Source: Steroidobacteraceae bacterium (GTDB lineage: Bacteria; Pseudomonadota; Gammaproteobacteria; Steroidobacterales; Steroidobacteraceae). Taken from it: a stretch of 64,000 nt of DNA. Location of the stretch: NCBI GenBank assembly GCA_025451845.1, contig JANWJS010000039.1, positions 1-64,000 of the forward strand, in the 5' to 3' direction. Positions 17,801 through 25,720 of this stretch are shown one piece after another (within the stretch, counting starts at the first letter, position 1; every line of letters starts with the position of its first letter). A program made the translations under genes and the position numbers. The notes beneath the pieces were generated by a model, which saw nothing but the letters and a program-made list of their open reading frames with translations, searched no databases and was not told the DNA's origin.

Positions 17801-18012
17801 GAGCGTACATGCTCGCGCGCTGCCTCGACCCAGCGTATGGCGCGGCCGCGGGCGGCTTCCAGGGTGTCCGCCAAGGGGAGCAGCGCCTCCCGCATCTCCG
17901 CGACGGCTCGTGGCTCCGAGCGCAGCGTGGCGGCGCGGATGCGCTCTCGCAGACCGCCGAGATCGGTGGCCTCGAGTGGGAGGGCCGAACGGGTCCGGGG
18001 GATTGCAGCCAT
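14851..18012 (-). CDS. putA: Bifunctional proline dehydrogenase/P5C dehydrogenase PutA
   Basis: This 1053-residue enzyme oxidises proline to glutamate in two steps. The N-terminal half is the FAD-dependent proline dehydrogenase barrel, with the RLVKGAYWDAEIKRAQ motif. The C-terminal half is an aldehyde dehydrogenase with AFTGSTATAA, LIAETGGVNAMIVDATAL and the catalytic cysteine in SAGQRCSALRV. It lacks the N-terminal ribbon-helix-helix domain of trifunctional PutA (about 1320 residues), so it should not regulate its own gene. That role probably falls to the divergent Lrp-type gene at 18116, as in other bacteria with short PutA. Confidence 0.95.
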   Translation of the reverse strand: MAAIPRTRSALPLEATDLGGLRERIRAATLRSEPRAVAEMREALLPLADTLEAARGRAIRWVEAAREHVRSRPLAESLLDQFPLDSRQGKALMSLAEALLRTPDRVCADRLIAERLAALREGGRAKSSDLTVRMALALLNTASRLLPDASAGLSANARRPLLTPVVTPVIRAALRRAMRMMGHAFIVGESIESALARSHRDSELSLCSFDVLGEGARSEADAQRYFDAYERAIDALRSQPTDSVHRRSGISVKLSALEPRYSLTQHARVMEGLVPRMLTLARRACAAGIGLTIDAEEADRLDPSLDIIAALARDAGTRGWSGLGLAVQAYGRRAPLVLDWVAELARQTGRRMSARLVKGAYWDAEIKRAQERGLDSFPVYTSKAATDASYIVCTRRLFEARDVIYPQFATHNALTVAAVTAIAPQGAVYEFQRLHGMGQALYEAVRAEVPDLPPVRVYAPVGTYEELLPYLVRRLLENGANTSFVHHFLNKDVPVEQVVGQIMGKVIPNSAGAAAAARADSPARIREPSELYRSRRNSRGADFGNPAELAALQGELRAGADASYLGGPILSQGEAIEPNVPVRSPASTAQFVGLTRDATEAEIAGAMTSCARAQRAWDATPAEGRAACLEKAADLLEQRRGLFLNLLVREAGKTLPDSIAEIREAADFCRYYARRGRELFAAAQELDGPVGERNLLSFHGRGVFACISPWNFPLAIFTGQITAALMAGNAVVAKPAPATTLVAHAMTRLLHDAGIPRDAVQLAPADGPLFGATALTHPALAGVAFTGSTATAATINRTLAGRDGPIVPLIAETGGVNAMIVDATALPEQVVDDVIGSAFTSAGQRCSALRVMYVQEEIADRVLEMLIGAMRCLTLGDPADPATDVGPVISGDAQQRLLRHARRMGIEAKLLYSCPVEHCEESGHFFGPRLFELSSPDQLQTEEFGPILHVYRYRADELAQVLAAIRSTGFGLTLGVHSRLESMAEHAFRTLPVGNTYVNRNMIGAVVGVQPFGGQGLSGTGPKAGGPNYLQRFATERTLTINTAAIGGAVEIL

Positions 18013-18048
18013 GATGATGAGTTACCGGCGTGATCTAGCTGATTGTGC

Positions 18049-18077
18049 TTATGATAGCCGGCACAGTAGAGGATAAT
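18049..18077 (+). promoter_or_regulatory. Candidate promoter of the Lrp-type regulator
   Basis: TTATGA (18049-18054) and GATAAT (18072-18077) are separated by 17 bp, placing a start near 18084 and leaving a leader of about 32 nt. The AT-rich putA/lrp intergenic region (18013-18115) is also where an Lrp-type regulator would be expected to act on putA. No confident putA promoter was found on the minus strand. Confidence 0.4.
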
Positions 18078-18115
18078 TTTCCATTCAGGCGCTAATAGCA
18101 GCAAAATTTACTGTC

Positions 18116-18631
18116 ATGTCCCCCAAAAACACTTCGCCACAGCAGAACCCGCCAAACCTCGACCGTCGCCTCGACCGGATCGATCGCAAGCTCCTCGCGC
18201 GGCTGCAGCAGGACGGCCGGATTCCGGTGTCGCAGCTTGCCCGGGAGGTCAATCTCACGGTGACGCCGACCCTGGAGCGAGTGCGGCGGCTCGAGTCCGG
18301 CGGCTTCATCGAGGGCTACTTCGCCCGCCTGGATCCGGGCAAGCTCGGACTCGGCCTGTTGGCCTACGTCGAGGTCTCACTGGATCGGACGACGCCGGAG
18401 GCCTTCGAGCACTTCAAGGAAGTCGTGCGCGCACACGATGAGATCATGGAATGCCACATGGTCGCCGGTGGCTTCGACTACCTGCTCAAGGTCCGGGTGA
18501 AAGACATGGAGACATACCGCACCCTGCTCGGCGACACCATCGCGTCGGTGCGCGGCGTGCAGCAGACGCATACCTATTTCGTCATGGAGGAAGTCAAATC
18601 AACTCATGCGATCATGATGCCTGAGACATAG
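18116..18631 (+). CDS. Lrp/AsnC-family regulator, probable PutR
   Basis: This 171-residue protein has an N-terminal winged helix-turn-helix (LDRIDRKLLARLQQDGRIPVS followed by VTPTLERVRRLE) and a C-terminal RAM ligand-binding domain (residues about 85-160) with MVAGGFDYLLKV and GVQQTHTYFVMEEV. The sequence is close to Lrp itself. It is transcribed away from putA. In Pseudomonas and Agrobacterium, divergent Lrp-type proteins (PutR) activate putA in response to proline; the same role is inferred here. A global Lrp role is the alternative. Confidence 0.88.
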   Translation: MSPKNTSPQQNPPNLDRRLDRIDRKLLARLQQDGRIPVSQLAREVNLTVTPTLERVRRLESGGFIEGYFARLDPGKLGLGLLAYVEVSLDRTTPEAFEHFKEVVRAHDEIMECHMVAGGFDYLLKVRVKDMETYRTLLGDTIASVRGVQQTHTYFVMEEVKSTHAIMMPET

Positions 18632-18644
18632 CGGGACTCACGGG

Positions 18645-19079
18645 TCACGAGTCAGACGTTTTCTGGATCAGACGCGCTCGGGTCAGCGCGAGGATATCGC
18701 CGGGGCCAAGGACCGCGGCGAAGAGGAGACCGGCTATGAAGTTTATATGATCGACGAAGAATCCGAACTGGTCCTGGTTGCCGTTCCAGTGCGCAGGCCC
18801 GTGGAACACAAAGGCAAGGAAGAGGACATAAGCCGCGGCAGCGAGAGCCGCCTCCCGGAAAAACGCACCGGTCAAGAAGCACACGGCGAGCGCGAGCTCA
18901 AAAAAGGCCGCGACCCAGGCGAGCGGATAAGCGGCGGGGATTCCAGCTGCCGCAATGTATTTCGCGGTCGCGTCCATGCCTGCGAACTTGAACGCCATCG
19001 CCATCACGAATACGGCGGCGAAGATGAGGCGGCCGACGAGGATTGCAGTGCGTGCCCAGAGGGGGAATGGCGATTTCAT
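18645..19079 (-). CDS. DoxX-family membrane protein
   Basis: This 144-residue protein has four hydrophobic segments and the DoxX pattern: an N-terminal GRLIFAAVFVMAMAFKFAG helix, a central FELALAVCFLTGAFFREAA stretch, and an HINFIAGLLFAAVLG C-terminal helix. DoxX proteins are small inner-membrane proteins linked to redox or sulfur metabolism in some bacteria, without a general assigned function. ATG at 19079 is preceded by a GGAGAG ribosome-binding site. It lies 116 bp downstream of kmo on the same strand and converges with the lrp gene. Confidence 0.8.
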   Translation of the reverse strand: MKSPFPLWARTAILVGRLIFAAVFVMAMAFKFAGMDATAKYIAAAGIPAAYPLAWVAAFFELALAVCFLTGAFFREAALAAAAYVLFLAFVFHGPAHWNGNQDQFGFFVDHINFIAGLLFAAVLGPGDILALTRARLIQKTSDS

Positions 19080-19195
19080 GCTTGACTCTCCGGCGGGTGA
19101 TGGTGCGGTGGCCGCGCAACTATTGCAGCAGGCGTCTGCTCACTAGCCGAACAGGGGTCGGCTGAATCGACACGGTGAAGTGGCACCGGTTCCTC

Positions 19196-20548
19196 TCAGC
19201 GCAACCGGTCAGCGATCAGCCTGCCGGCGAAATCAAAATCCACATTCCCCGGCCCACTCCGCTCATCCAGCTCTTGCAGGATCGACTCCTGCACCCCCCC
19301 GCGCCGCAGCGCCTCCGAATAGGAGATCTCGGGGTGGAACATCACCATGGAGTAGCGCGGGATGAAGCGCTCCGGGAAGCGGCGCTCGAGCTCCATGGCG
19401 AGCGCTTTGCGCCGCAGGTAGGCCGGGTCGCGCACCGTATCGCGCATCTCGACGTAGTTCTCGAGCGCCATCTGTGCGATGGCGGCGGTGTTGGGCAGGC
19501 GAGCGCTTTCGAAATCGGGGAAAAGCGTGTGCCAGCTGTCGTGCCCACCGAGAAGGCCGTCGAGGACGAGACAGTCTTCGAAAGCAGCGTTCATTCCCTG
19601 GCCGTGGAAGGGGACGATGGCATGAGCGGCGTCGCCCAGCAGCAGCACCTGGCCGCCGACATGCCAGGACTTCGCATACACCGTGCCGAGCGGGCCCTGG
19701 GGATGGGCCGCGAATTCCTCCAGGAGATGCGGCATGAGTTGCGCCACATCCGGAAACTGACTCTGAAATAAAGTCCGGACCCGGTCTGTACTCGTGAGGG
19801 AGTCGAACCCGTCGGCGCCGCTGCGCGCCAGGAAGAGGGTGGCGGTGAAGCTGCCGTCGGCATTCGGCAGAGCAATGAGCATGAAGCCGCCGCGCGGCCA
19901 GATGTGCAGAGCGTGCGGCTCCATCGGGTGGCGCCCAGCCAGTGCCGCGGGAAGCGTCAGTTCCTTGTAATCGTGATCCAGCCGGTCCTCCCGCACGCTG
20001 ATGCGTCCCGCGCGGGCGAGACTCGTGCGTACGGCGGATCCGGCGCCGTCTGCGGCGAAAGTTGGTGCAATGGGCACATTGCACTCGCCGCCCGAGTCCT
20101 CATCGCGCAAGCGCAATGTGCCCGACTGCGGCAGAGCCTGCAGACAGGTGTGCCGGAATCGCAGACGCACCCGCGGATGTCGGGCCGCTTCTTCGATCAG
20201 CACCCGGTTGAGATCGCCGCGGCTGACGGAATAGATGACCTCCTGCTGCCGCTGGCCGTAGGGTTGCAGCTGCGTCTCTCCCGAGAGCGAATGAATCATC
20301 CGTCCCCGCATGGGGATCAAGAGTGGACGGATGCGCTCCATCACGCCGGCTCGCTCGAGTGCTGCGATGCCGCGTGCCGCGAGAGCCAGGTTGATGGAGC
20401 GGCCACGCTCGCTCGCTGCGCCTCGCGGGTCCGGGCGGCGATCATAAACATCGACCGTGAACCCATGGCGGGCCAGCAAGACGGCGAGCAGCGCGCCCGC
20501 GAGGCCCGCGCCGACGATGTTGACTGGCTGATCTGAGACGGGTGTCAC
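19196..20548 (-). CDS. kmo: Kynurenine 3-monooxygenase
   Basis: This 450-residue FAD enzyme hydroxylates kynurenine to 3-hydroxykynurenine with NADPH and oxygen. It starts with the Rossmann motif VGAGLAGALLAVLLARHG, then GRSINLALAARG, and has the second FAD motif LLGDAAHAIVPFHGQGMNAAFEDC (residues about 298-321). These are characteristic of KMO among aromatic hydroxylases. It starts at GTG and overlaps the kynU stop in a GTGA junction. Together with its neighbours it forms the route from formylkynurenine toward quinolinate. Confidence 0.93.
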   Translation of the reverse strand: MTPVSDQPVNIVGAGLAGALLAVLLARHGFTVDVYDRRPDPRGAASERGRSINLALAARGIAALERAGVMERIRPLLIPMRGRMIHSLSGETQLQPYGQRQQEVIYSVSRGDLNRVLIEEAARHPRVRLRFRHTCLQALPQSGTLRLRDEDSGGECNVPIAPTFAADGAGSAVRTSLARAGRISVREDRLDHDYKELTLPAALAGRHPMEPHALHIWPRGGFMLIALPNADGSFTATLFLARSGADGFDSLTSTDRVRTLFQSQFPDVAQLMPHLLEEFAAHPQGPLGTVYAKSWHVGGQVLLLGDAAHAIVPFHGQGMNAAFEDCLVLDGLLGGHDSWHTLFPDFESARLPNTAAIAQMALENYVEMRDTVRDPAYLRRKALAMELERRFPERFIPRYSMVMFHPEISYSEALRRGGVQESILQELDERSGPGNVDFDFAGRLIADRLR

Positions 20549-21813
20549 GGCGCGTGGCGCAGCGCCTGTGCGAGCGCTTCGGCGCCGCGGAAGACGTCCG
20601 CGAAGGTGTTGTAGAGAGGAATGGGCGCGAGGCGGATGGTATCCGGCTCGCGCCAGTCGCCGATCACGCCTTGCGCGGTCAGAGCATCGAACACGCGCCG
20701 TCCACGCCCCGCCGGCCCGGCAATGCGAATGGACAGCTGACAGCCGCGTGAGTCGACCGCGCGCGGCGTGATGAGCTCGACGTCAGGCGCCAGCCGATCG
20801 AGGAGATATTCCAGATAGCCGGTGAGCGCCACGGACTTCTGCCGCAGCTTCGGCATCCCCGCCTGCTCGAAGAGGGCAAGCGAAGCGATGAGTGGAGCGG
20901 CCGAGAGAATGGGCGGGTTGCTGATTTGCCAGCCGGCGGCGCCGGGCGCCGCGTGGAACTCAGGTCCCATGCGAAAGCGCGTGGCGGCCTCGTGCCCCCA
21001 CCAGCCTGCAAGGTGGGGGAGGCCGTGCCGCTCGTGGACGAAACAACCGCCGATCGCTCCCGGACCGGCGTTGAGATATTTGTAGCTGCACCAGACCGCG
21101 AAGTCCGCGTCGCTATCGTGTAGCGCGGTGGGCACATTGCCGATGGAGTGGGCGAGGTCGAACCCGGCCACGCAGCCGGAACGATGCGCGGCGCGCGCAA
21201 TCCTGCCGAGATCGAATGCCTGGCCGGTCCTGTACTGCACGCCCGGCCAGAGGACGAGCGCCACCTTGGCGCCGTGCTCCGCGAGATGGGCCTCGATCGA
21301 TTCCTCGGGGATCGTGTCCCTGCCCGCCCGAGGGGTCAGCTCGATCAGCGCCTCCTCAGGGTCGAGTCCGCGCCACGCAATCTGGGAAGCCACGGCGTGC
21401 CGGTCGGAGGAGAATGCGCCGGCCTCGATGAGAATGCGCCGCCTCTCACCGCTCGGGCGATAGAACGCCGCCAGCAGCAGATGCAGGTTGACCGTCAGCG
21501 AGCTCATCGCCACGACTTCCGCGCCGTGCGCGCCCGAGAGAGCGGCCAGACCGTCGCGCAGGTTCTCGTGATAGGGGATCCACGGCCGGCGGCCGTGCTC
21601 GTGCCCCAGGACCGCGAGCTGCGCCCAGTCGTCCAACTCCTCCATGACGAGCCCGCGGGCGGCGAGGGGCATCAGCCCCAGGGAGTGACCGCAAAGATAG
21701 ACGAGCGCCTCGCCGCGCGCGCCGCGAGGCAGCGCGAATTGCTCGCGGAAGGCGCGCAGGGGATCTGCCGCATCCAGGCTGCGGGCAAACTCCAGCGTCG
21801 GCTCGTAAGTCAT
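20545..21813 (-). CDS. kynU: Kynureninase
   Basis: This 422-residue PLP enzyme cleaves 3-hydroxykynurenine (or kynurenine) to 3-hydroxyanthranilate and alanine. It shows YLCGHSLGLMP near residue 40, the DLAHSIGNVPTALHD segment, and the PLP-lysine motif CSYKYLNAGPGAIGG. Length is normal for the family. The start at 21813 lies 34 bp after kynB, and the stop overlaps kmo. Its cofactor links it to pdxA, a PLP-synthesis gene in the same long run. Confidence 0.94.
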   Translation of the reverse strand: MTYEPTLEFARSLDAADPLRAFREQFALPRGARGEALVYLCGHSLGLMPLAARGLVMEELDDWAQLAVLGHEHGRRPWIPYHENLRDGLAALSGAHGAEVVAMSSLTVNLHLLLAAFYRPSGERRRILIEAGAFSSDRHAVASQIAWRGLDPEEALIELTPRAGRDTIPEESIEAHLAEHGAKVALVLWPGVQYRTGQAFDLGRIARAAHRSGCVAGFDLAHSIGNVPTALHDSDADFAVWCSYKYLNAGPGAIGGCFVHERHGLPHLAGWWGHEAATRFRMGPEFHAAPGAAGWQISNPPILSAAPLIASLALFEQAGMPKLRQKSVALTGYLEYLLDRLAPDVELITPRAVDSRGCQLSIRIAGPAGRGRRVFDALTAQGVIGDWREPDTIRLAPIPLYNTFADVFRGAEALAQALRHAP

Positions 21814-21847
21814 ATCGGGCGCAATGCTTCTGCAGGCGAGGCGGGCC

Positions 21848-22663
21848 TCAGTAGGCCACGCCATAAAGGAGCGGTCGGCTGGAAACGGCATCGCCGTTGA
21901 TCGCGGGGACCTGCAGCTCGAGCAGATAGTGTCTGTCGACTGCCACGTCGGGAATGTACGCCAATTCGGTGACCGTGCACTGGGATCGCATCGCGTGGGC
22001 AAGCGTCGAATCCCCGGGCGGCAGCCCGAAAAAAAGCCGGTGCGCGGTGAGCCGGCCCTCATCGTGCGAGCGATCGATGGAGGGCAGATCGATGATGAGA
22101 TGCTCGATGCCACGCTCAACGATGTATAGAGCCGCCTCGCGCGTGAGATACGGAGGTGTAATGCCGGTGTAATCGCGAGTGCGCTTCGCCTCCTCATTCG
22201 GAAGCGTGCGGATGACCAAAGCCCGCGCGGGGAATGGCGGTTGCGCCGGCCAGGAGGCCTGCAGGGCAGCACGAGTCACCAGCTGATCGCCCGCAACGGG
22301 GGCCGGATCCGAGCTTTCCGGCGTTTGGTCGGGCGGCATCGGTTGAACGGAGAGCAGCAGCGCCGGCAACAGGCCGCGCGGAACGATGCGCTGTGCGTGC
22401 AGCGGCTCCCGTGTCAGATGACCTACGCACTCCGTATGGGTGCCGTTGCAATGGGGGATCAGAGTGATGGAGTGACAGTTGCAGCTCGCGCCCCGCACCA
22501 CCGATCCGGGGAACCCCGGGATCGAGTAGGGTTGTGAGCTTGCGCGCGGCGCGCCGAAGTGCCGCGCCTGAGGACCCTGAAAGTCGAGCTCCACGCTGAG
22601 GTCATGCGGGCGCGAGAGGTCGACGCTGACCTCACAACCGCCTATTTCCAGCCGTGCATTCAC
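21848..22663 (-). CDS. kynB: Cyclase-family hydrolase, probable kynurenine formamidase
   Basis: This 271-residue protein has the metal-binding motif of the cyclase/formamidase family, HCNGTHTECVGH, a variant of HxGTHxDxxxH, and DYTGITPPYLTREAALYIVE, typical of the larger family members. Its place between 3-hydroxyanthranilate dioxygenase and kynureninase supports the role of hydrolysing N-formylkynurenine. GTG at 22663 is chosen because it overlaps the upstream stop in the GTGA arrangement used by the neighbouring pairs. The Asp-to-Glu change in the motif and greater length (KynB is usually about 210 residues) leave some doubt. Confidence 0.75.
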   Translation of the reverse strand: MNARLEIGGCEVSVDLSRPHDLSVELDFQGPQARHFGAPRASSQPYSIPGFPGSVVRGASCNCHSITLIPHCNGTHTECVGHLTREPLHAQRIVPRGLLPALLLSVQPMPPDQTPESSDPAPVAGDQLVTRAALQASWPAQPPFPARALVIRTLPNEEAKRTRDYTGITPPYLTREAALYIVERGIEHLIIDLPSIDRSHDEGRLTAHRLFFGLPPGDSTLAHAMRSQCTVTELAYIPDVAVDRHYLLELQVPAINGDAVSSRPLLYGVAY

Positions 22664-23175
22664 CCCGGAGGCTCCAGCACCCCACCGCAATGCGGGCAGG
22701 TGCGCCGTTCCTTGCTGGCATGGAAGCGCTCGAACACCGGCGGCAGCTGCTTCTCGATGTCGGTGAGCTCGATGAATTCCTCATACTGCAGTTTGCCGCA
22801 GCGCGCGCAGTACCATTGGAAGCCGTCGCGCTCGCCGGGGTTGCGCCGCCTTTCGACGACGAGCCCCACCGTGTTGGCGGGCCGCTGCGGGGAATGCGGC
22901 AGATTCGGCGGGATTAGCAGCACTTCCCCCTGTCGGATCGGCACATCCACCGGGCGGCCGCCCTGCATCGTGCGCAGCACGATGTCGCCTTCCAGCTGAT
23001 AGAAGAACTCCTGTCCGGGATCGACATGGTAATCCTGGCGTGAGTTGGGGCCGCCGATGACCATGATGATGAAATCGCCGTCCTCGAACACTCGCTTGTT
23101 GCCGACCGGCGGCTGGAGGACATGCCGGTGCTGGTCGATCCAGCGATGCAGGTTGAATGCTTGCAGGGGCTTCAT
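22660..23175 (-). CDS. nbaC: 3-Hydroxyanthranilate 3,4-dioxygenase
   Basis: This 171-residue cupin enzyme opens the ring of 3-hydroxyanthranilate, giving the semialdehyde that cyclises to quinolinate. The iron site lies in DYHVDPGQEFFYQLEGD and LPHSPQRP. The C-terminal part has two CxxC pairs (CARCGKLQ and CPHCGG), the rubredoxin-like zinc/iron site of bacterial enzymes of this family. ATG at 23175 follows a strong GAGGAGG ribosome-binding site. It starts 13 bp after apaH, making it the first kynurenine gene behind the lptD-apaH series. Confidence 0.95.
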   Translation of the reverse strand: MKPLQAFNLHRWIDQHRHVLQPPVGNKRVFEDGDFIIMVIGGPNSRQDYHVDPGQEFFYQLEGDIVLRTMQGGRPVDVPIRQGEVLLIPPNLPHSPQRPANTVGLVVERRRNPGERDGFQWYCARCGKLQYEEFIELTDIEKQLPPVFERFHASKERRTCPHCGGVLEPPG

Positions 23176-23188
23176 GCCGGCCTCCTCA

Positions 23189-24022
23189 CTATTCGTCGGG
23201 CGATTGATAGCCGGCGCACGACACGGACATCGGCGCGGAGCCGCCCGCCTGCCGGCCGTCCAGGTCGATCGCCGTGAGCGCGCCGCCCCAGACGCAACCG
23301 GAATCGAGCCCGATGACATCGTCGCGCACGACGAGCCCCAGGGCCGACCAGTGACCGAAAACAACGCGAGTGCCACGCGTGCGGCGGCTCTCGGCATCGA
23401 ACCAGGGGATCCATTGCGATCCCGGTGCGGGAGGCTTGCCTTTGATGCGCAAGTTGATTTGTCCGTCGTTCGTGCAGACACGCATCCGTGTCAGCACGTT
23501 GATGGCGAAGCGCAGGCGATCCGTACCCTCCAGATCGGCGCGCCAGTGGTGCGGCTCGTCACCGTACATGTGATCGAAGAGAAGGCGCGGATTGTCACGC
23601 AACACGGATTCGACCTCGCGCGCGAGTGCCAGTGTCATCTCCACCGTCCATTGCGGCACGACGCCAGCATGCACCATCAGGTCTCCCGCTTCGAAATGTG
23701 CGAGGGGGCGGGTAGCGAGCCACTCCAGCAGGGGATCGCGGTCCGGTGCCCGCAGGATCTCATCCAGTGTGTCGGAGCGGCGGGCCGGGCGGCAGCCACA
23801 CGCGACCGCAAGGAGATGCAGGTCATGGTTGCCGAGGACCACGACCGCGTTGTCTCCCAGCGCACGAACGAAGCGCAACGCTTCGAGTGACTGTGGGCCG
23901 CGATTCACCAGATCGCCGACGAACCACAGCCGGTCCCGATCGGCGGAGAATCCTATCCGCGCGAGGAGTGCCCGCAGCTCGTCACAGCAGCCCTGGATGT
24001 CGCCTATGGCATGCCGGCTCAC
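23189..24022 (-). CDS. apaH: Symmetrical Ap4A hydrolase
   Basis: This 277-residue metallophosphatase splits diadenosine tetraphosphate into two ADP and can remove Np4 caps from RNA. The motifs [16 protein letters not shown] and GNHDLH are all present at the expected spacing from the N-terminus. GTG at 24022 overlaps the apaG stop. The apaG-apaH pair at the end of lptD-surA-pdxA-rsmA is the classical gammaproteobacterial order; here kynurenine genes follow immediately. Confidence 0.96.
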   Translation of the reverse strand: MSRHAIGDIQGCCDELRALLARIGFSADRDRLWFVGDLVNRGPQSLEALRFVRALGDNAVVVLGNHDLHLLAVACGCRPARRSDTLDEILRAPDRDPLLEWLATRPLAHFEAGDLMVHAGVVPQWTVEMTLALAREVESVLRDNPRLLFDHMYGDEPHHWRADLEGTDRLRFAINVLTRMRVCTNDGQINLRIKGKPPAPGSQWIPWFDAESRRTRGTRVVFGHWSALGLVVRDDVIGLDSGCVWGGALTAIDLDGRQAGGSAPMSVSCAGYQSPDE

Positions 24023-24399
24023 TGCAGGATACCGGGGATCGCCAGCCGGAAGGGCGCGATGGGCGCATCGAAGCGCTGCCCCTCGGTGTCCACCATCTGG
24101 TAGCTGCCCTCCATGGTGCCGACGGGCGTCTCGAGGACGGCGCCGCTCGAGTACCGAAAGCCCTGCCCCGGCTCCAGGTGCGGCTGCTCGCCGACGACGC
24201 CTTCGCCCCGGACTTCCTTCACCCTGCCGTTGGCGTCGGTGATGATCCAGTGCCGGGTCAGGAGCTTGGCGGCGCGCTGGCCTTCGTTGCGGATGGTGAT
24301 CGTGTACGAGAAGACGTATCGCTGCTCGCCGGGGCTCGACTGCTCATCGAGGTAGCTGGTGGCGACCTCGACGCGGATCTTGTGCGGCTCCTGGCTCAT
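24019..24399 (-). CDS. apaG: ApaG domain protein
   Basis: This 126-residue protein is a single ApaG domain with an immunoglobulin-like fold, recognised by [38 protein letters not shown] and the ending [21 protein letters not shown]. It is linked to divalent-metal homeostasis and Ap4A metabolism, with no firm enzymatic role. It overlaps apaH by four bases and lies 11 bp after the universal stress protein gene. Confidence 0.95.
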   Translation of the reverse strand: MSQEPHKIRVEVATSYLDEQSSPGEQRYVFSYTITIRNEGQRAAKLLTRHWIITDANGRVKEVRGEGVVGEQPHLEPGQGFRYSSGAVLETPVGTMEGSYQMVDTEGQRFDAPIAPFRLAIPGILQ

Positions 24400-24410
24400 G
24401 CGGCGGGATT

Positions 24411-24863
24411 CTACCCGGCGGCGGCTTTGCCGACCCGCACCGCGAGAACGTCGCAGGGCGCTGCATGGAGGACGGTGTCCTCCGTGAAGTTCACCAGAAT
24501 CGAAAGGCCGTGACGCTCGCGGCTCCCGAGTATGATGAGGTCGCTCTGGCGCTCGCGCGCCACACGTACGACCTCCGCCTTGACATTGCCGGACTCGACG
24601 CGGTGCGGGGCATCGCGCAGGCCGAGCTCCTCCGCCAACGCGGTGAGACGCTGACGTGCGCGACCCAGCAATTCGTCCTCGATGCGGACCGCCGGCATGA
24701 GTGTCTCGCCCATCGGCTCTACCGGCATGAATTCCACGACGTGCAGCAGCTCGACCTCGGCGCCCAGCGTCGCCGCGAGATCGCGTGCGCGCCTGCCGAT
24801 CTGCAGGCTGTCCTCGGTCAGGTCGACGACGAGCAGGATGCGACGGTACGGATACGTGGACAT
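24411..24863 (-). CDS. Universal stress protein (UspA family)
   Basis: This 150-residue protein is a single Usp domain. It starts [13 protein letters not shown], where the usual DGS is changed, and ends with [33 protein letters not shown], which keeps the family's GSxxRxG-like loop. It stands between rsmA and apaG, which are normally adjacent, so it looks like an insertion into a conserved operon. It lies 44 bp after rsmA and 11 bp before apaG on the same strand. Function is generally tied to stress survival. Confidence 0.9.
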   Translation of the reverse strand: MSTYPYRRILLVVDLTEDSLQIGRRARDLAATLGAEVELLHVVEFMPVEPMGETLMPAVRIEDELLGRARQRLTALAEELGLRDAPHRVESGNVKAEVVRVARERQSDLIILGSRERHGLSILVNFTEDTVLHAAPCDVLAVRVGKAAAG

Positions 24864-24907
24864 AAGGCAGCCCTCGGCGAAGCAATAGAGCGCTTCAGCA
24901 TCCTAAC

Positions 24908-25720
24908 TCAGGGCGCGCCGGACGGCAGCTTTACCGTGCCGGCAATGGCATTGAAGAGCGCAGGGGAGACGGTTTCCGGCCGGGTGGAGGGATCCACCCC
25001 GCAGCTTGCGATCTGCTCCGCGGTCGCCAGCCCACGGAGTGCGTTGCGGAGCGTCTTGCGGCGGTGGGCGAAAGCCGCGCGCACGACGGCAGGGAACGCG
25101 ACACTCACGGTAAATGCCGGCTGGGGGCGAACTCTGAGGCGCGCGACGGCCGACCATACTCGCGGAGGTGGCTGGAACGCCCCGGGGCCGACATCGAACA
25201 GCCGGTCAACCTCTACCCACGGAGCGAGCATCACGGTCAGACGTCCATAAGCCGCATCGCCCGGATGTGCAGCCATGCGCGCGATCACCTCGCGCTGCAA
25301 CATTACGTGCAGGTCAAGAATGTCACGGACGCTCTCGAGGAGGTGAAAGAGGAGCGGCGTGGAAATGTTGTAGGGAAGATTGCCGACGACGCGCAGCGCG
25401 CGACCGCGTTCCCTGGCGAGAGCGCTGAAATCGACGCGGAGCGCATCGTAGTTGTGCAGCCGGAAACGTAAGTCGACGCCCAGCTCCCCACCCAGCATGG
25501 CGGCGAGATCGCGGTCGATCTCGATCGCATCGAGCGAGGCGCAGTCGGATGCCAGCAGTCGGCGTGTGAGCGCCCCGCGGCCGGGGCCGATCTCGACCAC
25601 GGCTTCGCCGGATGCGGGCGCGATCGCGCTCGCGATCCGCTCGATCACCGCCGGATCGTGCAGGAAGTGCTGCCCGAATCGCTTTCTGGGCCTGCTCTCA
25701 GGCCCCGCCTGGCGCTTCAC
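24908..25720 (-). CDS. rsmA: 16S rRNA dimethyladenosine transferase
   Basis: This 270-residue enzyme (KsgA) dimethylates two adjacent adenines near the 3' end of 16S rRNA. Visible are PRKRFGQHFLHDP, the methyl-donor motif VVEIGPGRGALTRRL, and the catalytic NLPYNIS loop. GTG at 25720 overlaps the pdxA stop in a GTGA junction. Position after pdxA and before apaG (with an intervening usp gene) is conserved in gammaproteobacteria. Confidence 0.96.
   Translation of the reverse strand: MKRQAGPESRPRKRFGQHFLHDPAVIERIASAIAPASGEAVVEIGPGRGALTRRLLASDCASLDAIEIDRDLAAMLGGELGVDLRFRLHNYDALRVDFSALARERGRALRVVGNLPYNISTPLLFHLLESVRDILDLHVMLQREVIARMAAHPGDAAYGRLTVMLAPWVEVDRLFDVGPGAFQPPPRVWSAVARLRVRPQPAFTVSVAFPAVVRAAFAHRRKTLRNALRGLATAEQIASCGVDPSTRPETVSPALFNAIAGTVKLPSGAP

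Noticed and set aside
18635-18653. GACTC...GAGTC inverted repeat between lrp and doxX as terminator
   Set aside because: Only five paired bases, long loop, overlaps the doxX 3' end; could be chance.
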